From Clostridium sp. MD294 (GTDB taxonomy: Bacteria; Bacillota; Clostridia; Lachnospirales; Anaerotignaceae): DNA of 64,000 nucleotides. Every line of letters starts with the position of its first letter. Positions within the stretch are counted from its first letter, which is position 1. The position numbers were made by a program, and so were the translations under genes. The notes under the pieces were generated by a model. It saw only the letters and a list, made by a program, of their open reading frames with translations, was not told the DNA's origin and made no database searches. The stretch covers positions 1,800,130 to 1,864,129 of the forward strand of contig NZ_CP097810.1 in the NCBI RefSeq assembly GCF_000364165.2, read 5' to 3'. Of this stretch, positions 46,932-56,228 are shown one piece after another.

Positions 46932-48188
46932 ATGAAAAAAGTAATGGTATGTGGTTGTGGTGCACAAGGTTCAACAATTTGTAGAAAATTAGATGAAGAA
47001 CCTAATATACAAGAAATAATCTGTGCAGACTATAGTCTAGCAGCAGCAGAAGCAGTATGTAAATTGATGAAAAAGGGTACACCAAAACAAGTAGATGCGT
47101 CAAGTATTGATGCTATTGTAGAAGCAGCACAGGGCTGTGAATTAATTGTAAATGTTATGCCTTTAGACTTTGGTATTAATGTATTAGAAGCAGCTATTCG
47201 TGTAAAAGCAAATTATCAAGACCTTGCAGCGTGTGAAAATATTGCTGACTGCCCAGACCCTAGAGATAGTTGGTTAGAAGGCATTAAAATAATGTATAAT
47301 GATTATGGTAAAAGGTTCGCTGAAAATGGCACAACAGCAATTATTGGAACAGGTTCTGCACCTGGTGTAATGTGCGTTATGGCAAGAAAAGCAGTAAATG
47401 AATTAGACGAATGTGATACAATAAATATGATGGTTTATGAAGGCGTAGAGTCTAAAAGATTTTTACCTTATTGGTGGTCACCATTGGTTGCTTTAAGTGA
47501 CATGGCAGAAGATGCTTATGCTTTTGAAAACTGTGAACAAATTAGAACAACACCTTTTAGCAGACCAGTAAAAAGAACATGGCCTGAAATGGGAAATAAA
47601 GAAGTTGTTTTAGTAGAACACGCACATGATGAGCCTGTTTATGTTGGATTTAATAGAGAAAAATATTTTAAAAATTGTAAAAATGCTTATTTTAAATATG
47701 GCGGAGTAGGTATTCGTTTTGCAGAACCACTTTATAGAGCTGGTTTACTTTCTTATGAAGAAGAAGAAATTAATGGCAGAAAAGTTGTACCATTTGATGT
47801 TATATTAAAACATACACCTGCTGCACCAAAAGACCCAGAAGTAATTAAAGAAATTATTGATGAAGGTTTAATTTCAGATGAAGGTGCATTTGTTTGTGAA
47901 GCATATGGTCAAAAAGATGGTAAAAATATTATGGTAGATTTGCACGTATTTGCTCCAGGATTAGTAGAAGCATATGATAAAGCAAAAATGTCTGGAGAAA
48001 TGTATTTAACAGGACAAGGAGCATTTTTGTTTACAAAACTGTTTGTAAATGATAAAATTACACAAACAGGTTTAATTTCTTCTGATATGTTAAATGATGA
48101 ACAAGTAGAACAATATTTGAAATGGGCAGAAGAATTAGACATTACATATCAAATTGATATTAAAGAAAATGTTGTTTGTGAAGATTGA
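46932..48188 (+). CDS. Saccharopine-dehydrogenase-like NAD(P) oxidoreductase
   Basis: A 418-residue protein: Rossmann start VMVCGCGAQGSTICRKL, EIICADYS, YQDLAACENIADC, GTGSAPGVMCVMARKAV. Family members act on amino acids with a secondary amine (saccharopine, carboxynorspermidine, lysine 6-dehydrogenase). Placed between an amino-acid permease and beta-alanyl-CoA lyase; possible substrate a diamino acid. Substrate not decidable. Confidence 0.75.
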   Translation: MKKVMVCGCGAQGSTICRKLDEEPNIQEIICADYSLAAAEAVCKLMKKGTPKQVDASSIDAIVEAAQGCELIVNVMPLDFGINVLEAAIRVKANYQDLAACENIADCPDPRDSWLEGIKIMYNDYGKRFAENGTTAIIGTGSAPGVMCVMARKAVNELDECDTINMMVYEGVESKRFLPYWWSPLVALSDMAEDAYAFENCEQIRTTPFSRPVKRTWPEMGNKEVVLVEHAHDEPVYVGFNREKYFKNCKNAYFKYGGVGIRFAEPLYRAGLLSYEEEEINGRKVVPFDVILKHTPAAPKDPEVIKEIIDEGLISDEGAFVCEAYGQKDGKNIMVDLHVFAPGLVEAYDKAKMSGEMYLTGQGAFLFTKLFVNDKITQTGLISSDMLNDEQVEQYLKWAEELDITYQIDIKENVVCED

Positions 48189-48259
48189 TATGAAGCGAAA
48201 TTATTCGCTAAATATAGAATGTAACAATGTAGTAATATACTTAAAGGAGGAAAAATAAT

Positions 48260-48718
48260 ATGGTAGGTAAAAAGGTAGTACATCATTTAATGATGAGCGC
48301 AAAAGATGCACATTATGTAGGTGGTTTAGTAAATGGAGCAAGAATAGTTGACCAATGGGGCGACGTTGGAACAGAGCTTATGGTTTATGTAGATGGTGAC
48401 ATCAGTTTATTCTTGGGCTATGAGAAAGTAGAATTTTTAGCACCTGTATATGTAGGTGACTTCATGGAATACCATGGTTGGATTGAAAAAGTAGGAAATC
48501 AATCTTATACTTGTAAATTTGAAGCATGGAAAGTTGCTACACAATTAGATAGAACAGATGCAGATTTAAGTGGCGTAGCAACACCTGGCACAGCAGCAAC
48601 AGCTTGTGAACCTCCAGTATTGTGTGGTAGAGCAACAGGAAGCTTGTTTATTGCGAAAAAAGACCAAAGAGGTCCTCAGGAGTCTTCTTTCATGGACAGA
48701 AAACACCCAGGAGAATAA
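48260..48718 (+). CDS. acl: Beta-alanyl-CoA:ammonia lyase (copy 2)
   Basis: Same 152-residue protein as 43357-43815 except Val2 for Ile2. The DNA, including the ribosome site AAAGGAGG, differs only at scattered synonymous positions, so the duplication is recent or kept by gene conversion. C. propionicum also has two acl genes. This copy is under the riboswitch operon. Confidence 0.85.
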   Translation: MVGKKVVHHLMMSAKDAHYVGGLVNGARIVDQWGDVGTELMVYVDGDISLFLGYEKVEFLAPVYVGDFMEYHGWIEKVGNQSYTCKFEAWKVATQLDRTDADLSGVATPGTAATACEPPVLCGRATGSLFIAKKDQRGPQESSFMDRKHPGE

Positions 48719-48779
48719 TAAAAAGTACACTTTGCTGTTAAAGTCTTAAAATAACTCATTATTTTAGATATGTAATATA

Positions 48780-48809
48780 GACGAACGGATTGATTTCGTT
48801 CGTCTTTTT
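48780..48809 (+). terminator. Terminator between acl copy 2 and the amidase gene
   Basis: GACGAACG/CGTTCGTC perfect stem, T5. It lies just upstream of the next ribosome site, so the last two genes are partly uncoupled. Confidence 0.82.
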
Positions 48810-48836
48810 ACAGTGAAAGGGTGTGAAAAAAATACT

Positions 48837-49832
48837 ATGGGAAGGTTTTTAAATGTTGGTATTATACAGATGCCTATAAGTGAATATACTTCTGAGAATT
48901 TAGAATATATTGAAAAAAGTGTAGCTTCTTTAATGAGTGGATTTCGTACACCGGAGTTAATTGTTGGAGTAGAAAGTATTTCTTCTTTTACACCAGAATA
49001 TATACCTGGTAGCATTACGGAATATTTTGGAAAAATAGCAAAAAAATATGGTATTTATTTCATACCTGGTACACTTTGCGAAAAGAGTGAAGAACTGCCA
49101 GAAGGAAAATATTATAATACTGCACCTATATTTAATCCCAAAGGAGAACTGATAGATAGTTATAGAAAAATGGTACCTTGGAGGCCTGTAGAGGATATGG
49201 TAGAGCCAGGAAATAGATATGTAGTATTTGACATTCCAGAAAAACAAACAAAAATAGGCGTACAAATTTGTTATGATTTGAATTTTCCTGAAATATCCAG
49301 AAATGAAACACTTATGGGAGCAGAAGTGCTTGTAAAACTGACACTTGACCCACAGGAATTATATTTACTAAATAGACCTATTCATTTTGCAAGGGCATTA
49401 GAAAATCAAGCTTTTTTAGTTTCTACAAATGCTGTAGGATTTCATCATAGTACCCATTTGTATGGTCATTCTATGGTAATTGACCCACAAGGAAATTTAC
49501 TTTGGGAGGCAGGAGAAACACAATCTGTTGCTGTTATTACATTAGATTTAGATTTAGTAGAAAAATGTAGAGTATATGGAACAATGGGCATAGAACATTA
49601 TATACAACATATAAGAGATTATGATTTGCCTATGCCATTTACAGGACATATAGAACAAGCACCTTTATTTCAAACATTGACGAAAGTTCCAAAAACATTA
49701 AAAGAATATCAGAAACAAATGAAAACAGAAGGAATTTCAGAAATAGGAAAACAAATAGAACAACAGCCAGATATTTTAAATATACAACAAGAATTAAATG
49801 ATTTTATGGAAAAAAGAAAAAATATGATATAA
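48837..49832 (+). CDS. Carbon-nitrogen hydrolase (nitrilase superfamily amidase/formamidase-like)
   Basis: A 331-residue protein with the Glu-Lys-Cys triad: Glu46 (LIVGVES), Lys111 (YRKMVPWRP) and Cys145 (VQICYDLNFPE). The YRK.VPW.P pattern and the region around the Cys are like the aliphatic amidase/formamidase branch. It would release ammonia from an amide, or beta-alanine from a carbamoyl or amide precursor. ATG 48837 chosen; a GTG at 48813 is possible. Confidence 0.82.
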   Translation: MGRFLNVGIIQMPISEYTSENLEYIEKSVASLMSGFRTPELIVGVESISSFTPEYIPGSITEYFGKIAKKYGIYFIPGTLCEKSEELPEGKYYNTAPIFNPKGELIDSYRKMVPWRPVEDMVEPGNRYVVFDIPEKQTKIGVQICYDLNFPEISRNETLMGAEVLVKLTLDPQELYLLNRPIHFARALENQAFLVSTNAVGFHHSTHLYGHSMVIDPQGNLLWEAGETQSVAVITLDLDLVEKCRVYGTMGIEHYIQHIRDYDLPMPFTGHIEQAPLFQTLTKVPKTLKEYQKQMKTEGISEIGKQIEQQPDILNIQQELNDFMEKRKNMI

Positions 49833-49848
49833 GAAAGGAAATAAAAAT

Positions 49849-50160
49849 ATGTCTGATAACTTAGAAAAAAAAGAATATGTCATTTCTAAAATTAAACAAA
49901 TTATAAAAGATGAAAAATTTAAAATAGATGCCTTTTTTTTCTGTGGATTTCCAGGAGGAACACCAAATGAAAAATTAAAAAAGGCTTGTGAAAAATATTT
50001 AGAAACAGTAGAAAATGAAAAACCAGATGATGCTGTAACACAACAACTTATAGCAGAATTAGAAGCAGCTACACAATTACTCCATACTGAAAAAGCAGGT
50101 ACATTAGTAAATAATGTGTCAGATGTAAAAGAAGTGCTTGATAATAAACAATATTTATAA
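49849..50160 (+). CDS. Small acidic protein of unknown function
   Basis: A 103-residue protein (KIDAFFFCGFPGGTPNEKLKKACEKYLETVENEK), mostly helical, 16 bases behind the amidase gene with AAGAAAGGA upstream. No family recognised. Operon position suggests an accessory of the amidase or lyase. Confidence 0.6.
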   Translation: MSDNLEKKEYVISKIKQIIKDEKFKIDAFFFCGFPGGTPNEKLKKACEKYLETVENEKPDDAVTQQLIAELEAATQLLHTEKAGTLVNNVSDVKEVLDNKQYL

Positions 50161-50184
50161 TTTTTAAATAAATAATATAATAAT

Positions 50185-50224
50185 AGTCCTTTAATAGAAT
50201 AAATATTCTTTTAAGGGACTTTTA
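50185..50224 (+). terminator. Terminator after the amidase operon
   Basis: AGTCCTT..TAATAGAAT / ATTCTTTTAAGGGACT stem with T4. Confidence 0.75.
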
Positions 50225-50759
50225 TATATTACTTTAAATAAACAAGTATATTGAAATAATATCGGAATGAAAAGAATATTGATAATAAACCACTATATAA
50301 TGTGAAAATTATCAAATAGTATACTTTTTGAAAGGATTTTTGATACTTCTAAAAAATACATTTATTATAAATTTTATGTTTATACTATAACACAATTTAT
50401 TTAAAATGTCCAAGAGAATTTTTAAAAAATTTACAAAAAGTGAAGAAAAATTATTTTTCCAAAAAGTATACTTTTTGGTATAAGTTGTATTTTTATTATT
50501 GCATAAACAGAGAAAGAAAAAATTTCTATTACAAAATGATAAAATTAAAGTAAAATTTATAATGATTAAAACAACAAGTTTTAATAAATACAGTTACTCT
50601 ATTTTAAGTATTAAGTTTTATTAAAATAGTAACGATATAAAGAATATAAATGCAATATAATTTTAATTTATTTTAAATAAAGAAAATTTTTATAAATAAT
50701 ATAGTGTAATGATAATGATATTAGTACAGACAAAATAAAAGCAAATAGGGGGAAAAGAT
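50225..50759. other. AT-rich intergenic region with palindromes
   Basis: About 535 bases without a gene. The perfect 20-base palindrome CCAAAAAGTATACTTTTTGG is at 50459-50478; a half-like copy AGTATACTTTTTGAAA lies at 50318-50333 and again after the aminotransferase gene (57406-57421). Candidate operators. Confidence 0.6.
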
Positions 50760-52232
50760 ATGTTTATAGGAAAAATGGGATTTCAACAAAATATAAAAAA
50801 TATGCAAACAAATTTTTTATTAAATCAACAAAAATCTACTTCTAAACTGCACCAGATTGTAAATCAGAGCAAAGTAAGAGAAGTAAAAAATACAGATACT
50901 TTTACACGTTCATCAAAAAGTAATATAATATATTCAGAAACATATAAGGGAGTAAATAGGTTGACACCTCTTACAAAAGAACCTATTACATATAGCGAAA
51001 TAGACCCAGAAAGAGTATTGAATTTGGACAAAACATTCTCAGGATTACAAGACCAATATAATTATTCAGAAGAAGATGCTTTAATGTATCAATATTACAA
51101 AAAAAATTGCTATCACGATTGGGGTTTTACATCAGATAAATATGTAATAGATAGTAGTGCTACAGAAGAAGAAATTAAAAATTACACTATGAAAATAGTA
51201 GAAGTTGGTATGAACCAATTTAGTAGAGCAGAATTAAAAGAAACAATAACAAAAGAAGAATTGGAAAATTTTAGAAAGGAATTAGTAGAAAATGGTGTGA
51301 GTGATGATATTGACTGGTGGGAAGTACGCAGTGATAGAGTATCTATGCAAATAGGTTCTGGGGCTGCTTCTGAATTAGAGAACTATATGGACTATATGTG
51401 TGCTCGTTATGCAGTATTGAAAGATCGTATTGAAACACAATACACAGGAGAAGAAAAAGAGAAAAATATGCAAATTCTTAATGAAATATATAATGATGAT
51501 AGAAATAACTTAATTAATTCTTATTCTAAAGATGTCAGCGATTTTTTTGAAAGTTTAGGGCATACTGGTGTTGTAGAAGATATAAAAGATAGTTTAAATA
51601 GTATTTTAGACCAAAAAGTAGCAGAATATGAAAATTATATTGCTCAAAATGAAAATTATGCTTGTATTTCAAATGAAGAAGATACATGGCTATATAAAGA
51701 TAGTTCTTTTATGACAGCACAGCTTCTCAAAAATGTAAGGGCTTCTAAAGGTATTACAAATGATGTTTCAGACGTTCAAAGAGAAAATTATACAAACAGT
51801 TGGTCGGATATTGATTTTTCTGAACGTTTAAAATATAATTTAGAAGGAAATGTGACTGGTGAAAAAGGAGAATATTCTGATAGTGTTTATTCTTTGGAAG
51901 ATTTGAAATTTGCAGGAATTTATGTAGATACTATGGAAAACTATATTAGAGAAACAGCTTCTTATTCAGGCTATAGAAATAAAGATGATGAAGATATAGG
52001 TAAAAAATTTGCACAACAGTTTACTGAAATAAAAAAGATTTCTTATCGTTTGCATATTAGCCAAAATTTAAGACAGGCAATAGAAAAAACATATGAACCT
52101 TTTTTAAATAAATATATAGATAAAATAAATGAAGGTATTGAAAAAAACAGACAAAATCCAATATATGGAGAAAGATTAAACGATATTAATAGAGATGTTG
52201 TTTTTGGAACTTTTCATAAAGAAATTGCTTAA
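50760..52232 (+). CDS. Large hydrophilic protein of unknown function
   Basis: A 490-residue protein with no signal peptide or membrane segment, mainly charged helices with many Tyr/Glu/Lys residues and an N-terminal Gln-rich coil (MGFQQNIKNMQTNFLLNQQKS). I recognise no domain. Own ribosome site (GGGGGAAAAG) and terminator; the preceding 535 bases hold a strong palindrome. Some flagellated Clostridia carry such solitary proteins near motility genes, which is only an analogy. Confidence 0.6.
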   Translation: MFIGKMGFQQNIKNMQTNFLLNQQKSTSKLHQIVNQSKVREVKNTDTFTRSSKSNIIYSETYKGVNRLTPLTKEPITYSEIDPERVLNLDKTFSGLQDQYNYSEEDALMYQYYKKNCYHDWGFTSDKYVIDSSATEEEIKNYTMKIVEVGMNQFSRAELKETITKEELENFRKELVENGVSDDIDWWEVRSDRVSMQIGSGAASELENYMDYMCARYAVLKDRIETQYTGEEKEKNMQILNEIYNDDRNNLINSYSKDVSDFFESLGHTGVVEDIKDSLNSILDQKVAEYENYIAQNENYACISNEEDTWLYKDSSFMTAQLLKNVRASKGITNDVSDVQRENYTNSWSDIDFSERLKYNLEGNVTGEKGEYSDSVYSLEDLKFAGIYVDTMENYIRETASYSGYRNKDDEDIGKKFAQQFTEIKKISYRLHISQNLRQAIEKTYEPFLNKYIDKINEGIEKNRQNPIYGERLNDINRDVVFGTFHKEIA

Positions 52233-52242
52233 AAAATAAATT

Positions 52243-52267
52243 GCCGCTTAGAGAAGCGGCTTTTTTT
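52243..52267 (+). terminator. Terminator after the unknown protein
   Basis: GCCGCTT/AAGCGGC stem, T7. Confidence 0.88.
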
Positions 52268-52355
52268 GTTATTTTTTTTTGTTTTTAGGTGCAAAGTAGC
52301 ATATTTTTTGTTATAGTTTTGTGAGAGGGAAAATAAAAATAAAAGGGGCGAAACT

Positions 52356-52985
52356 ATGGAGGAGAAAAAAGAACAACCCGAATGGCTGAGTGCAGCAAAA
52401 CAAAATGATAAAAAAGCATGGGAAAAATTAGTAACAGAAAATGAAAATTTAGTATACCATGTAGCATATCGCATGATGCAAAATGAAGAAGAAGCAAAAG
52501 ATATTTCGCAAGAAATTTTTATAAAAATATATAGAAATTTACAAAAGTTTGATGAAAAATCTACATTTTCTACATGGATATATCGCATTGCAGTAAATAC
52601 TTGTATTGATGCTCTAAGAAAAAAGAAAGGAAAAGATACTGTTTCTTGGGAGGAAAAAACACAATATCAAAAAGAAACTATAACAGATACAACAATAAAA
52701 ACACCTGAAGAAACTTATTTACAAAAAGAAAAACAAGTGCAAATAATGGATATGATACAAAATTTGTCACCAGAATATAGGGCAGTATTGTTAATGAGGG
52801 ATATGGAAAATATGACATATGGAGAAATTGCAGAGTGTTTGTCTATTTCTTTGGGAACAGTAAAATCACGTATTGCAAGAGCAAGAGAACAATTTAAAAA
52901 AGAATTTTTAGCTAAAAGGGAACTTTTAGTAAAAAAACCTCGTCAAATAAATAAAGTAAGTAAGAAAGGAGGGGATACTATATGA
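52356..52985 (+). CDS. ECF-type RNA polymerase sigma factor
   Basis: A 209-residue protein. Region 2 (VYHVAYRMMQNEEEAKDISQEIFIKIYRNLQKFDEKSTFSTWIYRIAVNTCIDALR) and region 4 (LSPEYRAVLLMRDMENMTYGEIAECLSISLGTVKSRIARAREQFKKEF) are complete. It overlaps the anti-sigma gene by ATGA. Probably a cell-envelope stress factor, activating its own operon. Confidence 0.93.
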   Translation: MEEKKEQPEWLSAAKQNDKKAWEKLVTENENLVYHVAYRMMQNEEEAKDISQEIFIKIYRNLQKFDEKSTFSTWIYRIAVNTCIDALRKKKGKDTVSWEEKTQYQKETITDTTIKTPEETYLQKEKQVQIMDMIQNLSPEYRAVLLMRDMENMTYGEIAECLSISLGTVKSRIARAREQFKKEFLAKRELLVKKPRQINKVSKKGGDTI

Positions 52986-54229
52986 AATGTGAAAATAGAG
53001 AAGAAAAAATTTCTCTTTATATAGACAGGCAGCTAGACTGGAAAGAAGAAAAAGAATTTTTGAAACATATCAAACAATGTCCAGAATGTAAAAAAGCATT
53101 GCAACAAGCACAACAATTAAGACAGATGCTTTTAGAAATGCCTATGGAAAAAGTACCGCAAGGACTCCATCAAAACATTATGGAAGCAATCAACAAAGAA
53201 ATGGAAACGAAAGCAAAAACAAAAGTATCCCCTCTGAAAAAAACAAAAAATATTGCTTGGCAAAAATATGTTGCAGTTGCTGCCTCTTTTTTGGTATTGG
53301 CAGGAGTATCAAAAGTATATTTCCATAATAAAACAGATGTTGCAGAAAATGCACAAACGGCAGAAATTGCTTCTATACAGTTACAACAAGCAAATGTAGA
53401 GCAAACAGAAGTAGAACAACAGCAAATATCACCAACTATTACACAAACAAGAAGTGTAAAAGCACCTGAAACAGCAAAAGCATTGCCAGCGACACCTGCT
53501 TTAACAGCAGCAGGAAGTACAGAAGATGATGTAAAAGATGTGGAAGGAGGAGAAGAACAACAAGTAGCAAAAGAACAAATAACACAACAACAAAAGGAAA
53601 CTACACAACAAAAAGAAATATTACAACAATACGATGAAAATGATAATGGTAATGAACTACAACATACACAGCAAGACATTATGATACAACCTATGTCAGC
53701 AGGAGAAGATAAAGAAGATAAAGAAGATAAAAAAGAAAAAATGTCTACTGAAAGTGATGAAACAGAAAGTATAGAAGATGCTATAACAAATACCGTTAGA
53801 AAAAGTGTTCCAGCAAATATGAAATCAAAGTCATTGCAAATTAGTTTGAAGTCAAAAAATGAACAAAAAATAGCACAAGATGTAGAAAAAAGAACAAAAT
53901 CATTAAAGGGAGAAATAGAAACACACTATGCAGAAAATAGTATGACAGTAAAAATACCTATTTCAGAATATAATGATATTGTAAATTGGTTAGGACAACA
54001 ATGTGAAATAATAAATAAAAATGAAATTGTAGAAGATTTAGGAAAACAATACAAAGAAATACAACAACAATTAGAGCAAGCGAAACAAATAGAAAAACAA
54101 GCTACACAAAAAGAACAGCCTAGAAAGGCACAAGAGGCAAGAAAAACACAAAAAGAATGTGAAAAAGCATTAGAAGAATTACAAAAAACAGCAGATTTTG
54201 CTACAATTCATATTACATTTGTAGAATAA
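52982..54229 (+). CDS. Zinc-finger anti-sigma factor with DUF4349 domain
   Basis: A 415-residue protein. N-terminal ZAS motif (His...CPECKKAL, around residues 30-40) binds the sigma factor; one membrane helix at ~97-115 (YVAVAASFLVLAGVSKVYF); then a long extracytosolic region rich in Gln/Glu and a DUF4349-like coiled coil (KSLKGEIETHYAENSMTVKIPISEYNDIVNWLGQQCE...LGKQYKEIQQQLEQ). It holds the sigma factor at the membrane. Confidence 0.85.
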   Translation: MKCENREEKISLYIDRQLDWKEEKEFLKHIKQCPECKKALQQAQQLRQMLLEMPMEKVPQGLHQNIMEAINKEMETKAKTKVSPLKKTKNIAWQKYVAVAASFLVLAGVSKVYFHNKTDVAENAQTAEIASIQLQQANVEQTEVEQQQISPTITQTRSVKAPETAKALPATPALTAAGSTEDDVKDVEGGEEQQVAKEQITQQQKETTQQKEILQQYDENDNGNELQHTQQDIMIQPMSAGEDKEDKEDKKEKMSTESDETESIEDAITNTVRKSVPANMKSKSLQISLKSKNEQKIAQDVEKRTKSLKGEIETHYAENSMTVKIPISEYNDIVNWLGQQCEIINKNEIVEDLGKQYKEIQQQLEQAKQIEKQATQKEQPRKAQEARKTQKECEKALEELQKTADFATIHITFVE

Positions 54230-54244
54230 AGGGAGGTTTTTATT

Positions 54245-55003
54245 ATGAAAAAATTAGTAAGTATGATAACAGCGATGACAATAGCAGTTAGTGTAGCTAG
54301 CGTAACAGCTATAACGGCATATGCAGCAGAAACTACACAGACAACACAGAAAACAATAGAAGTGAACGGAAAAGGCATTATAACAGCAAAACCAGATGTA
54401 GCAAGTATTTATCTTACAGTGGAAACAAAAGAGAAAACAGCAGAGCAAGCACAAAAGAAAAATGCAGAAACTACAGAAAAAGTGACAAAAGCAATAAAAG
54501 CATTAGGAGTAAGAGATGAAAACATTATCACACAATATTATTCTATTGATGCAGAACAGGTATATAATGAACAAAAAAATAAATGGGAAGAAGATGGATA
54601 TAGAGCATATAACCGTTTTTTAGTAAAAATAAATGATGTTGATAATGTAGGAAAATATATTGATGCTGCAACAAAAGCAGGTGTAACAAATGTAGGTTCT
54701 ATTTCTTTTTCTATTTCTGACCCAAACCAATATTATAAACAAGCTTTACAGGCAGCAGTGAAAAATGCTTCTTCCAGTGCAGAAGCATTAGCAGAAGCTT
54801 TAGGTTCAACGTTGGGAAGTTGTATTTCTGTAGAAGAAATGTCAAGCTATAATTCTTATGAAAAAGAAAGAGCAGTAAATAATGCTAAAAGTATGGCTTT
54901 TGGAGGAGAAGCTGATACAGCAGCACAAACAGAAGATGGTGGAAATATACGTTATGAAGATATAGAAATTACAGCAGGAGTGATAATGACATATGCTTAT
55001 TAA
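54245..55003 (+). CDS. Exported SIMPL-domain (DUF541) protein
   Basis: A 252-residue protein with signal peptide (cleavage near ITAYAAE) and the SIMPL/DUF541 fold: IEVNGKGIITAKPDVASIYLTVETKEKTAEQAQKKNAETTEKVTKAIKALGV and AGVTNVGSISFSISDPNQYYKQAL. Periplasmic or cell-surface member of the sigma operon; in other bacteria these aid oxidative or envelope stress. Confidence 0.85.
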   Translation: MKKLVSMITAMTIAVSVASVTAITAYAAETTQTTQKTIEVNGKGIITAKPDVASIYLTVETKEKTAEQAQKKNAETTEKVTKAIKALGVRDENIITQYYSIDAEQVYNEQKNKWEEDGYRAYNRFLVKINDVDNVGKYIDAATKAGVTNVGSISFSISDPNQYYKQALQAAVKNASSSAEALAEALGSTLGSCISVEEMSSYNSYEKERAVNNAKSMAFGGEADTAAQTEDGGNIRYEDIEITAGVIMTYAY

Positions 55004-55421
55004 AAAAGAATTTGTTTATGAGCATTTGGAAGAATTGGCAAAAATATGGCTAGAAACAAATATACAAGCACATCATTTTATAGTAGAACAATATTGGCAA
55101 AGTAATATAGAACTTGTAAAAAAAGCATTGCCTGATGCTATGATATTTTGTCAGGGAGAAAAAGACATAAAAGGATTTTTGGGAGTTTCTGATGGTTTTA
55201 TACATGGACTTTTTGTAAAAAAAGAATTTCAGCGTATGGGAATAGGAAAAGCACTAATAGAAGAAGCAAAACAATATTTTGATACATTGTCACTATGTGT
55301 TTATACTAAAAATAGTAATGCAGTTGCTTTTTATCAAAATATGGGATTTGAAATACAAAAACAAAGTGTTCAAAAAGAAACAGGAGAACAAGAATATAGT
55401 ATGATTTATAGAAAGAAATAA
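54993..55421 (+). CDS. GNAT-family acetyltransferase
   Basis: A 142-residue GNAT: FLGVSDGFIHGLFVKKEFQRMGIGKALIEEAKQYF and NSNAVAFYQNMGFEI. It overlaps the SIMPL gene by 11 bases, so it belongs to the same operon. Substrate unknown. Confidence 0.82.
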   Translation: MLIKKEFVYEHLEELAKIWLETNIQAHHFIVEQYWQSNIELVKKALPDAMIFCQGEKDIKGFLGVSDGFIHGLFVKKEFQRMGIGKALIEEAKQYFDTLSLCVYTKNSNAVAFYQNMGFEIQKQSVQKETGEQEYSMIYRKK

Positions 55422-55470
55422 TAATGTTGTAACAATAAATAAAAATGTAAAATAAATTCACATCATTATA

Positions 55471-55502
55471 AAAATTCCTTGTTTTTACAAGGAATTTTTT
55501 AT
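55471..55502 (+). terminator. Terminator of the ECF sigma operon
   Basis: AAATTCCTTG/CAAGGAATTT stem with T tail. Confidence 0.85.
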
Positions 55503-55697
55503 ATTATATTGTAAGTATATAACATAGAATTGTATGGGTACAATTTTGAAAAAAGGAAAAAAACAGACAATAATTTTTGATATTAGTATGTTCAATTTTA
55601 TTTATTTTGGTAAAATGATATTTAATTATACATAGATAAAGTAGCTACTTATCAAAATAAAAAACAACAAAAATATAGTGCAAGGGTGTGTATAAAA

Positions 55698-56228
55698 ATG
55701 AATACTACAGCAATAAAAATAACAACTACTAAAAAATTAACTATCAACGCAATGTGTATTGCATTAACATTTGTTGCAACAGCATTTATAAATATTCGTT
55801 TGCCTATGGCAAATGGAGGACTAATACATTTAGGTAATGTACCATTGTTTTTAACTGCAATGATATTTGGTAAAAAAACAGGAGCAATTGCAGGAGCTTT
55901 TGGTATGGGACTTTTTGATTTATTTTCTGGGTGGACAGCTTGGGCACCTTTTACATTTGTTATTGTAGCAATTATGGGATATGTAACAGGTAAAATTTCA
56001 GAAAAAAGAACAGTAGTTTGGTATACTGTTGCAGTTTTAGCTGCATTGTTAATTAAAATAATAGGATATTATATTGCAGAGGCAATTATATATGGAAATT
56101 GGATAGCACCAATGACGTCAATTATAGGAAATGTCGTACAAGTTGTAGTAGCAGGAGTTATTGTTGTTCCTATTATAACAGCACTAAGAAAAACAATATT
56201 AAAACAAATAGGAGGTTTAGAAATATGA
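55698..56228 (+). CDS. ECF transporter S component (substrate-binding membrane subunit)
   Basis: A 176-residue protein with six helices; NAMCIALTFVATAFINIRLPMANGGLIHLGNVPLFLTAMIFGKKTGAIAGAFGMGLFDL is the S-component core. ATG 55698 with AAGGGTG upstream. No A/A'/T genes here, so it uses a shared energising module. The overlapped class V aminotransferase suggests a vitamin or amine, perhaps a B6 vitamer. Confidence 0.88.
   Translation: MNTTAIKITTTKKLTINAMCIALTFVATAFINIRLPMANGGLIHLGNVPLFLTAMIFGKKTGAIAGAFGMGLFDLFSGWTAWAPFTFVIVAIMGYVTGKISEKRTVVWYTVAVLAALLIKIIGYYIAEAIIYGNWIAPMTSIIGNVVQVVVAGVIVVPIITALRKTILKQIGGLEI

Noticed and set aside
43357..48718. Lysine fermentation locus (Kal and Kdd)
   Set aside because: The lyase and saccharopine-like enzyme could suggest it, but no lysine 2,3-aminomutase, kamDE, kce or kat genes are present, and the lyase matches beta-alanyl-CoA lyase more closely.
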